A stretch of 64,000 bases of DNA. Origin: Saprospiraceae bacterium (GTDB lineage Bacteria > Bacteroidota > Bacteroidia > Chitinophagales > Saprospiraceae). Of the stretch, positions 37,512 through 47,693 are shown one piece after another. The position numbers and the translations under genes were made by a program. The notes under the pieces were generated by a model. The model was not told where the DNA came from. It did not search any database and saw nothing but the letters and a program-made list of their open reading frames with translations. Position 1 is the stretch's first letter. The number at the start of each line of letters is the position of its first letter. Where the stretch lies: assembly GCA_016712145.1 (NCBI GenBank), contig JADJRO010000001.1, forward strand, positions 558,001-622,000. The letters run 5' to 3'.

Positions 37512-40500
37512 ATGAACAACTTCAAAATAAGTAAGCATCAATTTCAAAGGTTAATCAGTAGCCTGCGGAGTTTGGTTGTTTTGAGCATTGTTCTTTTATG
37601 TTCATCGGATGAATTAAAAGCAACTCACTTGGTGGGTGGACAACTTAATTATAGAAGCATTGGCAATAATTATTACGAAGTGACCGTCATTGTGCGTAGA
37701 GATTGCATTTATGGAGCTGACACTGTTCCATTTGACAACCCAGCATTGCTTGGAGTATTTTATGGCAATGGCCAAAAAGCAATTCGGGTTGGTTTTGATG
37801 GAGTAGTCCCTTTAAAACTAATGAATAATGATACACTTCAAGAAACAGTTGACAATTTTTGTCCGGGAAAATTTAAGGAAGTGTGCGTACATCAAACGAT
37901 TTACAGGGATACCATCTTGTTACCATTTGATGAACGAGGCTACATTTTAGCATATCAAAGGTGTTGTAGAAATGAAACCTTATTAAATATAACAGAACCT
38001 TTAGAAACCGGTGCAACCTATACAGTTCATATTACTGCAGACAACTTAAAGGTTAAAAATTCCAATCCCGTTTTTGGTGCATTTCCTCCAATTTATGCTT
38101 GTGTAAATAAACCATATTACTTTAGTCATGGAGCCATAGATGTGGATGGGGATTCGTTGGTCTACAGTTTTTGTACGCCGTTTAAAGGCAAAACACGTCT
38201 TGATCCAGCAGGAAGACCTGATTTTCCTCCATATGACACAGTAGTTTGGGCACCGAATTACGATTTAGGTAATTTAGTTGGCAGTCCGGTATTCATTAAT
38301 TCCCAAACAGGTGAAATCACATTTACTCCTACAATTCGTGGCCAATTCTTATTTGGAATTTGCGTTTCGGAATATAGGAATGGGAAATTAATAGGGTATA
38401 CTAAAAGAGATTATGAGGTAAATATAGTTCCATGTGGTATTCAACCTGAAGCAAAATTTACAAGAAGTTCTTTGCTATGCAATGGTTTAGATGTTTCCTT
38501 TACTGATCATAAACGGATTGTGATTCTACTGTTAAACTATCTATACTTGATCAATCTTCTGCTTTCGGCCAAATCGTGAAACGAAATTGGAATCTTAGAA
38601 GTCCAAAGGACAATTTAAATTCAATGGATTTAAATCCTGTTTTTAAATTACAAGGAGATAGCCTGATTGAAATCAGTTTAACCATAACGGATGAAAATGG
38701 ATGCACCGCAAGCATTCAAAAATCCATTTTAGTAAATCTGATCGAAGTTAATTTAATCGCCAGTGAATTAAGTATTTGCAACGGAGATTCTGTACACTTG
38801 GTGAAAAACCCAAACCCCCGATTGACTTACAAATGGAGTCCGACCAATACCCTGGATTTATCAAACCCAAGTGACCCCATTGCAAAGCCATCCACAACTA
38901 CGACCTATTCTGTTACAATAACAGATGGACCTTGTTCGGCTATCCGGCAAATTACAATACTCGTTAAAGATAAATTGAATTTAAAGTTACAAGCTGATAC
39001 CATTGTTTGCGATGGAAAATTTGATATAACAGCTTCATCCGATTCTTCAACCGTTTTTTCCTGGTCAAACAACCGTCTATTTAATCCGACTTATTTTACT
39101 GGCTCTCATTATTCAGATACGATTAGTGGAACTCGAAAATTTTATGTGAAGGCTGGAATTGGGGCGCAATGTGCAGCAATTGATTCAATTACGATTTCAA
39201 ACAAAGCACTTAAACTGAACTTCAAAAAAGAATATTTAATTTGTGCTGGAGATTCGATTCAAATATCTATTCAAAATCTCAATGCTGCAGATACCCTTTT
39301 GATTGCATGGGAAGCAAATCCAATTATCATCAGTCCTTTAAATCAATCAAACATTCAAGTATCTTGCCCAAACCCTGGACGATACGTGTTGCGATTTACA
39401 ATTAAAAATCAATTTAATTGCAGTCTTTCTGATAGTATTATAATTAATGCAGCCAATGCCTCATTACCAGATCTTACCGTTGAAACAGCTTGCGGATCAT
39501 TAGAAATACGAGTAAAAACAACCAGTGCCGGAAAAATCCACTGGGATTTTGGTGATGGGATTGGACAATCCACCAATAAAATAGATCGCTACGTTTATAA
39601 CAAAACTGGAACATACCGAATTGTATTAGAATCAGATTCAGTTTGTAAACGAACCAGTGAGCGTGAAATTACTGTTATTAAATTGTTTTCTACGGTATTG
39701 GATTCGTTAGTAAGTTGTGACGGTATTATCCACCTCAATCCTTCAGCTGATAGTTCATTTAAATATGAATGGTCACCGAGTGAAGGATTAGATGATCCAA
39801 ATATTCCGAATCCAAAGACCACCCTTAGTTCAAACAAAAAGTATTATGTAAAAATTTATGATCCCAGGTATCCTGACAGTTGTTTTATTAGGGATAGTAT
39901 ATGTATTGTAGTTCCAACAGCTATCCAATTGCTCGCCGGTCCAGATACAACGCTGTGTGCTAAAAGCAGCATCCTATTAAAAGCCAATAGCAATTTCACA
40001 GGACTTAAATTGATTTGGTGTAATTCAGAAAACAAAGAAATTGGTTCAGGCCCAGAAATTAAAGTTGAACCTGAAAAAACAACTTTTTACATTGTAAAAG
40101 CTATCGATGCATATGGATGTGAAAAGGCTGATACAGTCCATGTTACTTTATACGAATTTATTGCCAACATCTCTGGTCAGCCAATCATCTGCAAAGGGGA
40201 TAGTGTGAAATTAATATTACACATTTCAAAAGGGGATAGCCTGCATTTTGAATGGTTTCCTAAAGAAGGTATATCAGGCAATGATAAAGATACTTGTATT
40301 TTTGTAAAACCAGCGTTTGATCAACTTTATAAAGTGATCGTAACAAATTCATTTGGCTGTAGTTGGGAAGCAAGCTATCTGGTAAATGTAACTGATATTC
40401 AAAATCAATTAGTAGTCGATGCAGATCCTAAACAAATAGTTCCTGGTCAGAAAACACAGCTTACCGCTACTTTCAATGCGAATTGGAAATACAATTGGAA

Positions 40501-40924
40501 ACCCAATGATGGCAGCTTATCAGATTCTTCAATTTATAATCCAATAGCAACACCAATTAAAACAACGAGCTATACGGTGACCATTGTAGATGAAAATGGT
40601 TGTACTGCTTCAGCTTCTATTACAATTATTGTTAACGACTGTTCAGAATCTGTTTTTGTTCCCAATGCATTTAGTCCAAACAACGATTCAAAAAATGATA
40701 TTCTTTTTGTAAGGTCTCGTTCCAGTGCTGTAACTGAAATAGATTTTCAGATTTACAATCGATGGGGTGAACGCGTATTCAAAACTTCTGACATCAACAT
40801 TGGATGGGATGGTCGATATAAAGGTGAGTTGCTTAGTCCGGATGTATTTGGCTATGGCTTGAAGTTTAAATGCTTCGAAAACAAAGAATACGCTAAGAAA
40901 GGCAATATTACTTTATTAAAATAA
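37512..40924 (+). CDS. Giant PKD-type surface adhesin with T9SS type B tail (module 2); one frameshift
   Basis: Open parts 37512-38579 and 38576-40924 form one protein of about 1,137 aa. The first ends in a nonsense tail after SFTDHK; inserting one A in the AAA at 38511-38513 joins it to TDCDSTVKLSILDQSSAFG in the second frame. Domains match the module 1 adhesin: ATHLVGGQLNYRSIG after the signal peptide, AYQRCCRNETL, PKD/Ig-like repeats (IHWDFGDGIGQS, YKWSPTNTL, YEWSPSEGL), and a type B sorting tail FVPNAFSPNNDSKND to KKGNITLLK. It starts 15 bp after the PorE-like gene. Confidence 0.85.
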
Positions 40925-40990
40925 GGTCCATTATTTAAATAAAAATCCTGCCTTCGAATTAATTTTAAAACCATCAATATACATTTGCAT

Positions 40991-41878
40991 ATGATTTCGA
41001 TTACTACATGTCCCATATGCAATCTGGAACGGTTTGAACGCTTCTTAAAAATCAAAGACCATTCGATTTCAGGTGAATATTTTAATCTAGAACTATGTGC
41101 ATCCTGCCGCTTTATAATTACTTCACCAAGACCTGACACAGAACAACTTGGCACCTATTATCAATCGGAAAATTATATTTCTCATAGTGATACAAATACT
41201 GGTCTTGTTAATAAAATCTATCGCAGAATAAGACAATTTACAATAAAACAAAAAATTGCATTAATAAGGAAACTTCATCAAAACCCTAAGCTTTTAGATA
41301 TAGGCAGTGGGGCAGGATACTTTTTAAATGAATGTCAAGCCCAGGGGTTCCATTGCTTTGGAATAGAACCTGACTTCAACACAAGATCCAATTCTGTAAA
41401 CAAATTTAATATTAACGTATTTGATGAAGTGTATATGAATCAAATACCTGCTGAAAGCATTGATGTAATCACGATGTGGCATGTTTTAGAGCATGTTCCA
41501 GAATTAAATAAACGATTGGAAGAAATCAGAAAAATATTAAAGCAAAACGCATATTTAATAATTGCTGTTCCTAATTGCAATTCATTTGATGCAAGCTATT
41601 ATAAGGAATATTGGGCAGGGTATGATGTGCCAAGGCATTTATGGCATTTTACTCCAGAGACTATTACAAATCTATTAAGTCATTATTCTTTTTTACATGT
41701 TGAAACCAAACCAATGTATTTTGATGCGTATTATGTTGCCATGCTTAGTGAAAAATACAAAGGAAATTTAGCAGGATTGGCAAGAGGATTTGTAACTGGT
41801 TTCATTTCAAATGCAATTGCATTTTTTTCAAAAAACAATCGATATTCCAGTCAAATTTATATTTTCAGAAAACAATAA
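40991..41878 (+). CDS. Class I SAM-dependent methyltransferase with N-terminal zinc ribbon
   Basis: A 295-aa protein. An in-frame TTG lies 6 bp upstream, but ATG 40991 (MISITTCPIC) is the better start. Two CxxC pairs (CPIC and CASC, about 30 residues apart) form a probable zinc ribbon. The SAM site LLDIGSGAGYFLNE and the post-motif VITMWHVLEHVPELNK follow, typical of the Methyltransf_23 group found in cell-wall and O-antigen loci. Then IAVPNCNSFD, YWAGYDVPRHLWHFT. Substrate unknown. A TACATTTG motif at 40980-40987 abuts the start; if it is a promoter, the mRNA would be leaderless. Confidence 0.8.
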   Translation: MISITTCPICNLERFERFLKIKDHSISGEYFNLELCASCRFIITSPRPDTEQLGTYYQSENYISHSDTNTGLVNKIYRRIRQFTIKQKIALIRKLHQNPKLLDIGSGAGYFLNECQAQGFHCFGIEPDFNTRSNSVNKFNINVFDEVYMNQIPAESIDVITMWHVLEHVPELNKRLEEIRKILKQNAYLIIAVPNCNSFDASYYKEYWAGYDVPRHLWHFTPETITNLLSHYSFLHVETKPMYFDAYYVAMLSEKYKGNLAGLARGFVTGFISNAIAFFSKNNRYSSQIYIFRKQ

Positions 41879-41891
41879 TTTTTATTTGACA

Positions 41892-42829
41892 TTAAACATT
41901 AAATAAAAAATGCATAATGTCACCGTCTTTAACAACATACTCTTTGCCTTCAGTTGACATCTTTCCAGCTGATTTAATAGCGGCTTCTGATTTAAACGTA
42001 ATGTAATCCTGATATTGAATAACTTCAGCCCGAATAAATCCTTTTTCAAAATCAGTATGGATAACAGCTGCCGCTTGAGGAGCTTTGGTTCCTTTAACAA
42101 TTGTCCAGGCACGAACTTCTTTTTCCCCTACAGTAAAATACGTAACAAGGTCAAGTAATTCATAAGCCGAACGACTGATTAAATTGATACCTGGTTCATC
42201 CAAGCCCATACTTTTAAAAAACTCACTCCGTTCTTCTTCAGGTAATTCAGAAATTTCAGCTTCAATACCCGCTGATATCAAAATAACTTTCGCCTGCTCA
42301 TCTTTCACTGGTCAAGATGCTTATTTATTTGTTCTAGGAATTCTAATTCTCTGAGCACCTCCTTATCTCCACTTTTAGATTGCTTGCGAAGCCGATCCAT
42401 TCGTTTATCACTGGTTTCCAGGTCCTTTAATATTAATTCCGTATCGACGATTTCTTTATCCCGAATTGGATTTACAGATCCATCCACGTGCACCACATTA
42501 TCATCATCGAAAGCACGAACTACATGGATGATTGCATCAACTTCACGAATATTGGCTAAAAACTGATTTCCCAGTCCTTCGCCTTTCGATGCCCCTTTTA
42601 TAAGACCGGCTATGTCCAAAATATCAACAGTCGTAGGAACAACTCGCTGCGGATTTGCGATAGCCGCCAACTCATTTAAACGGACATCAGGCACCGTAAT
42701 TACACCTAAATTAGGATCTTTCGTTGCAAATGGATAATTTGCTGCTAATGCACCTGCCGAAGTCAACGCGTTAAATAAAGTTGATTTACCTACATTGGGC
42801 AACCCCACGATTCCACATTGCAAACCCAT
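41892..42829 (-). pseudogene. ychF: YchF/OLA1 ribosome-associated ATPase gene with about 50 codons missing
   Basis: YchF is a near-universal Obg-like ATPase of about 365 aa. Here 42829-42305 encodes the N-terminal part (LPNVGKSTLFNAL P-loop, DIAGLIKGASKGEGLGN, LEFLEQINKHLDQ then stop). 42308-41892, in another frame, encodes the C-terminal part (KDEQAKVILISA, the TGS-like VRAWTIVKGTKAPQAA, EYVVKDGDIMHFLFNV). The whole span codes for only 312 residues. The part missing at the junction normally includes the end of the helical domain and the strand with the G4-like base-recognition motif (KPVLYVANV in homologues). A loss of about 150-160 bp, not a multiple of three, explains both the gap and the frame change. 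It may be a real deletion or an assembly error. Confidence 0.85.
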
Positions 42830-42907
42830 ATCATTTTATATTTTCACAAAATTAGAAAAAAGCCAGAGTCAATTTATGCAATTGAAAATCATTAACTTTC
42901 TGCTTTT

Positions 42908-43507
42908 ATGAATTTTCTCGCTCATTTAAACCTTGCGTACCCTTCAGAACAACTGCTTGCCGGTAATTATATCTGTGATTTTATTACAAAGCATCAGGAA
43001 AAAGAGATTCATCAATCATTTCAAGCTGGAATTAAAATGCATCGTTGGATTGATCACTTTTCAAATAATCACACTGAAATACTCCAGATAAATAAATTAT
43101 TTCACTCACAAATCCATAAATATGCCCCGGTTGGTACTGACATTGTGTGTGACTATTTATTATATAGAAACTGGGATTTACATAATTTGAAAAGCTTTGA
43201 TACTTTTCAAGATGATTGCTATAATAAATTAAATCGAATGGTAGCGTTTATGCCAATAAGAATTGGAACTATTTGCAGTATGATGATTCAAGATAATTGG
43301 CTTTTGCAATACACCAATTTAACCAGACTTGAAAACGTGTGTAAAAGATTGAATATAAAAGCAAAATTTCCTGTTGATTTTAGAAGTATTTTGCCCATTT
43401 TAGAAAAACATGAAGCACAATTAACAGAATGCTTCAATAGATTTTACATGGATTGCAAAAATGAAACTTCAGAACGATTTAACCCTCAAAGTGAAATGAC
43501 AAAGTAA
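42908..43507 (+). CDS. acpH: Acyl carrier protein phosphodiesterase (AcpH/DUF479 family)
   Basis: Removes phosphopantetheine from holo-ACP. The 199-aa protein begins MNFLAHLNLAYPSEQLLAGN, a hallmark of the family (FLAHLxLA, GNxxxD), then KMHRWIDHFSNNH and GTDIVCDYLLYRNW, with the histidines and aspartates of an HD-like metal site. Length is typical. Its end overlaps the convergent porT gene end by 29 bp. Confidence 0.85.
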   Translation: MNFLAHLNLAYPSEQLLAGNYICDFITKHQEKEIHQSFQAGIKMHRWIDHFSNNHTEILQINKLFHSQIHKYAPVGTDIVCDYLLYRNWDLHNLKSFDTFQDDCYNKLNRMVAFMPIRIGTICSMMIQDNWLLQYTNLTRLENVCKRLNIKAKFPVDFRSILPILEKHEAQLTECFNRFYMDCKNETSERFNPQSEMTK

Positions 43508-44198
43508 AAGCTTTGGTAAACAATTTTTCAATAATAGTAGATTCAGGTAATTTATTATCATAGATTAAAATGTTATTCAACCCATGTGAAAATTTTATTT
43601 CAGGGGAAAAAATAAAATAGGGTAGATAAAATTGCATTCCTACACCAATTTCTAATTGAAAATCATGCGGAGAAATCCGTACTATTTTAAATTGATTTTT
43701 ATCTGATCGACTGTTGGACGAAAAATCATAGGAGTATTTAACCCCTGTAATAAAGTAAACACGTTTATCCTTATATGGAGCCGAAGTAAATCGCACCAAT
43801 AAGGGAATTTCTCCAAACACGGATTCTATTCGCTCCTTTGTTTCAATGCCTGTATTCAAATCCTGATAGGCAAGACTTCTGTAAGACAACGCAATGCTTG
43901 GCAAAACTCTAAAATCAAAGTAGTCACCAATTTTAAAATTTGTAATCATTGAAAGAGTTAATCCAGAATTGGATAGGCCTTCATTCCATTTGTAATTTCC
44001 ATTATTAATAAATCTGCGCGAATGCTCAATTTTAAAGCCAGATGAATTGTAACCGATGGTTAAACCAAAATAGTGCGCTTTTTTTCTAAAACTAAGATAG
44101 TTGTAACTATGCGAATTCACTTGTGAATGCAACAATTCCTGTGATATACACACTAATATAAAAATCAATACTATTTGTATCCGATGTAGATGCTGCAT
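43479..44198 (-). CDS. porT: PorT family T9SS outer-membrane barrel protein
   Basis: A 239-aa outer-membrane protein: signal peptide to about residue 26 (SQELLHSQ), then alternating amphipathic strands (YFGLTIGYNSSGFKIEHS, LTLSMITNFKIGDYFDFRV) and terminal SLSFHFEG. The sequence and its place directly behind ubiE match PorT, a component needed for type IX secretion that keeps this same neighbour in many Bacteroidota. The start lies 28 bp inside the ubiE end, indicating translational coupling. This ties the region to the T9SS cargo genes elsewhere in the window. Confidence 0.82.
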   Translation of the reverse strand: MQHLHRIQIVLIFILVCISQELLHSQVNSHSYNYLSFRKKAHYFGLTIGYNSSGFKIEHSRRFINNGNYKWNEGLSNSGLTLSMITNFKIGDYFDFRVLPSIALSYRSLAYQDLNTGIETKERIESVFGEIPLLVRFTSAPYKDKRVYFITGVKYSYDFSSNSRSDKNQFKIVRISPHDFQLEIGVGMQFYLPYFIFSPEIKFSHGLNNILIYDNKLPESTIIEKLFTKAFTLSFHFEG

Positions 44199-44896
44199 AT
44201 ACCAAAAGTCAATGGTTTATAGGAACAATTTTTAAATCCAGATGCTTCTAGAATGGCTGTAAAACGCCCAAAATCGGGAAATTGTTGCACGGATTCAAAT
44301 AAGTAATCATACGCTCTTTGATCTTTTGAAAGCAAGCGACCAATCAAAGGCAATATATATTTAAAATATACTTGAAACAATTGTTTGACTGGAAAAATCA
44401 AAGGTCTTGAAAATTCCAATATCACAATTTGTCCACCTGGTTTGAGTACACGATGCATTTCTAAAATGCCTTTTTGTAAGTTTTCAAAATTTCGTACACC
44501 AAAAGCAACTGTAATTACGTCAAAGTTATTTTCGATAAACGGGATGTTTTCAGCATCTGCATACTGACATTCAATCTGATCCTGCAGGTGATCCTTTTTT
44601 ACTTTTACTCTGCCAATTTCAAGCATTTTTTCTGAGACATCTGTTGCAATGATTTTGGCATTTTTAAATGATTTAGCAGCTTGGGTAGCCAAATCACACG
44701 TTCCAGAAGCTATGTCAAGCAATATGAACGAATCACCTGGTGCCTTGGAAATCAAATTCAGCGCTTTTTTACGCCAATACCGGTCAATTCCCAAAGAAAG
44801 TACTGAATTTAATAAATCATACGTGCCTGAAATATTATCAAACATTCGAATGACCTGTTGTTTTTTAGAACCTTCTGTTGTATATGGATTGACCAA
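44171..44896 (-). CDS. ubiE: Demethylmenaquinone methyltransferase UbiE/MenG
   Basis: Last step of menaquinone synthesis: SAM-dependent C-methylation of demethylmenaquinone. The 241-aa protein has MFDNISGTYDLLNSVLSLGIDRYWRK, the SAM site LDIASGTCDLA, DAENIPF, VAFGVRNFENLQKGILEMHRVLKPGG and LEFSRP, all family signatures. The expected YxFE-like region (AYDYLFESVQQFP) is also there. Divergent from gyrA, with 191 bp between the starts. Confidence 0.94.
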   Translation of the reverse strand: MVNPYTTEGSKKQQVIRMFDNISGTYDLLNSVLSLGIDRYWRKKALNLISKAPGDSFILLDIASGTCDLATQAAKSFKNAKIIATDVSEKMLEIGRVKVKKDHLQDQIECQYADAENIPFIENNFDVITVAFGVRNFENLQKGILEMHRVLKPGGQIVILEFSRPLIFPVKQLFQVYFKYILPLIGRLLSKDQRAYDYLFESVQQFPDFGRFTAILEASGFKNCSYKPLTFGICSIYIGYK

Positions 44897-45028
44897 TTAT
44901 TCGTGAATTTCAAAACAAAGGTACATTCAAAAAAACGAGATCGTTTAAGGGGGTATATATTATAAAAATAAATATTTTTAACAGACTGAAATACTGATTT
45001 TTAAAAGCTGTTTTTTGTAAAATAATCC

Positions 45029-45059
45029 TTGGATTTAGGCCATCTTTTTATTATTTTTG
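45029..45059 (+). promoter_or_regulatory. Putative gyrA promoter
   Basis: TATTTTTG at 45052-45059 matches the Bacteroidota -7 motif TAnnTTTG, with TTG at 45029-45031 (20-bp spacer) as a weak -33 element. The predicted start point is about 20 bp before the gyrA ATG. Confidence 0.5.
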
Positions 45060-45087
45060 CGGACTTAATAAAAACGGCCCGTTCGCT

Positions 45088-47605
45088 ATGTCTGATCACG
45101 ACAAAATTATATCGGTAAATATTGAAAAACAGCTTCAGACCTCTTATATCGATTATTCGATGTCTGTAATTGTTGCACGAGCCCTTCCGGATGTGAGGGA
45201 TGGCTTAAAACCAGTTCACAGACGTGTTTTATACGGCATGAGTGAATTGGGAATGTCTTACAATAAACCCTATAAAAAATCAGCCAGGATTGTAGGGGAA
45301 GTATTAGGAAAATTTCATCCCCATGGGGATAGTTCTGTATATGATGCCATGGTGCGTATGGCGCAGGAATGGTCTATGCGGTATCCATTGATTGATGGCC
45401 AGGGTAACTTTGGTTCAATGGATGGTGACAGTCCGGCAGCCATGCGATATACTGAGGCTAGATTGGCCCGAATTTCAGACGAGTTGTTGGATGACATAGA
45501 CAAAGAAACTGTAGACTTTAGATTGAATTTTGATGATAGCCTGGAAGAACCAACCGTATTGCCGGCCAAAATTCCAAATTTACTGATCAATGGTTCATCT
45601 GGAATTGCCGTCGGAATGGCCACCAACATGCTTCCTCATAATCTTACAGAGGTTTGTAATGGAGTTATTAAAATGATTGACAATCCAGATATCACCCTGG
45701 ATGAGTTAATGGAATGCATTCCTGGCCCAGATCTTCCAACAGGTGGAACGATTTACGGCATTTCAGGGATTCGGGATGCCTATGAAACGGGAAGAGGCAA
45801 GATCCTTTTAAGAGGCAAAGCAGAGATTCAAGTAATTGATAATCGGGAGGTCATTTTAATTTCTGAAATTCCATATCAGGTTAATAAGGCCCTGTTAATT
45901 CAAAAAATCGCTGATCTCGTTAATGAAGAAAAAATCGTTGGCATCAGCGATGTACGCGACGAGTCAGACAGAGAAGGCATTCGGATTTTAGTTGAGCTTC
46001 GAAAAGATGCAATTTCAAATGTAGTATTGAGTAATTTATATAAATACACGCCGCTACAGTCGTCTTTTGGTATTAATAACATAGCTTTAGTACAAGGGAG
46101 ACCCGTTTCACTTGGATTAAAAGAAATTATATTTCAGTTTATCAAGTTTCGAATTGAAGTTGTAGTTAAACGTACTAAATTTCAACTGCGTCAAGCTCAA
46201 GAAAAAGCGCATGTGCTGGAAGGCCTATTGATTGCTTTAGATCATCTGGACGCTATCATATCATTAATCCGAGGATCCCGCACGGTGGAAGATGCACGCA
46301 ATGGATTAATAAATCAATTTAATCTTAGTGAAATTCAGGCCCGCGCCATCCTCGATATGCGCCTTCAAAAACTTACCGGATTAGAGCGTGAAAAGATTAA
46401 AGAAGAATATGATGCTTTAATTCTTGAAATAAAAAGATTGCAGGAAATATTGGATGATATTAATTTGCAAAAAGAAATTATCAAATCTGAATTGCAACTG
46501 ATAATTTCCAAATTCGGCGATGCACGCCGTACATCCATTACCCAAGTTGAAGGAGATATCAATATTGAAGATATGATTGCAAACGATCAGGTGATCGTTA
46601 CCATTTCACATCAGGGATATATTAAACGCACAAAAACTTCAGAATACAGAACGCAAAGTCGCGGAGGCAGAGGCTCAACAGGAAGTAAAACCCGTGAGGA
46701 AGATTTTATCGAACACATGTTTGTTGCCAGCAACCACAATTATTTACTCTTGTTTACGGAATTGGGTAAATGTTATTGGTTACGCGTTTATGAAATTCCT
46801 GAAGCTACAAAAACCACACTAGGGCGCGCCATTCAAAATCTTATAAATCTTCCAAAAGAAGACAAAGTGCGCGCTTATATCAATATAGAAGATTTAGAAA
46901 ACAAGGAATTTTTGGAAAATCATTTTATTGTACTGTGCACTAAAATGGAATCATTAAAAAAGCAGTGTCGAAGACTTCAGCCGGCCCAGATCAAATGGCA
47001 TTATTGCAATCAGCATAAATGAAGGTGACCAATTGATGGATGCCCGTCTAACAAATGGTGCCTCTGAAATTGTCATCGCAAATAAAAAAGGACGCGCAAT
47101 TCGTTTTCCGGAAAACAAGGTACGCGTTATGGGTCGTGGAGCTGCAGGCGTTCGAGCTATTAAACTTGATGAAGAAGGCAATGATCAGGTGGTTGGAATG
47201 GTCTGTGTGGACCCAATGGATCCTCAATCTACCATTTTGGTTGTTTCAGACAAAGGAAATGGAAAGCGAACTGATTTAAGTGATTACAGTGTTACCAATC
47301 GGGGAGGCAAAGGGGTACGAACCTTAAAATTGTCAGAAAAAACGGGTTCTTTGGTTGCAATTAAGAACGTGAATGAAACCCAGGATTTAATGATCACTAC
47401 AACCCAAGGGGTCATCATCAGAATGCATGTTTCAGATCTGAGGGTCATGGGCCGGGCGACTCAGGGAGTCCGCTTAATTCGACTCGATGAAGGCGATGAA
47501 ATTGGGGATGTAGCTGTAATTGATCGGGAAGAAGAACTCGCTGAAGAAATTCAGGAAAGTGAAAATCCCATCATTTCACCCAGTTTTGACGATTCGGAAG
47601 AATAA
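45088..47605 (+). CDS. gyrA: DNA gyrase subunit A; frame broken by two one-base losses
   Basis: Open parts 45088-47022 and 47033-47605 encode one protein of about 840 aa. The breakage-reunion domain is complete: RDGLKPVHRRVLYGM, HPHGDSSVYDAMVRMAQ, and the catalytic tyrosine in AAMRYTEARL. The Ser and Asp of the quinolone-resistance region are wild-type-like. The C-terminal DNA-wrapping domain has a GyrA-box (QSRGGRG) and further blades. The break needs two added bases, one A in the A4 run at 46942-46945 and one C at 46981-46982. These restore TKNGIIKK, AVSKTSARPRSNGIIAIS and NEGDQLMDARLTNG. As gyrA is essential, sequencing error is by far the likeliest cause. An inverted repeat follows. Confidence 0.93.
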
Positions 47606-47628
47606 TTTATTTAAAAAAAACTTAACTA

Positions 47629-47651
47629 AATTCGTTTCCAAGAAACGAATT
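47629..47651 (+). terminator. Inverted repeat after gyrA, possible terminator
   Basis: A perfect 10-bp stem (AATTCGTTTC / GAAACGAATT) with a 3-nt loop, 24 bp after the gyrA stop. It is followed by AATTTTAATG rather than a long T run, and preceded by eight A residues, so it might act better on the other strand. Moderate call. Confidence 0.5.
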
Positions 47652-47693
47652 AATTTTAATGCTTCTTAGTTATAGTATTAATAAAAGCAAAAT

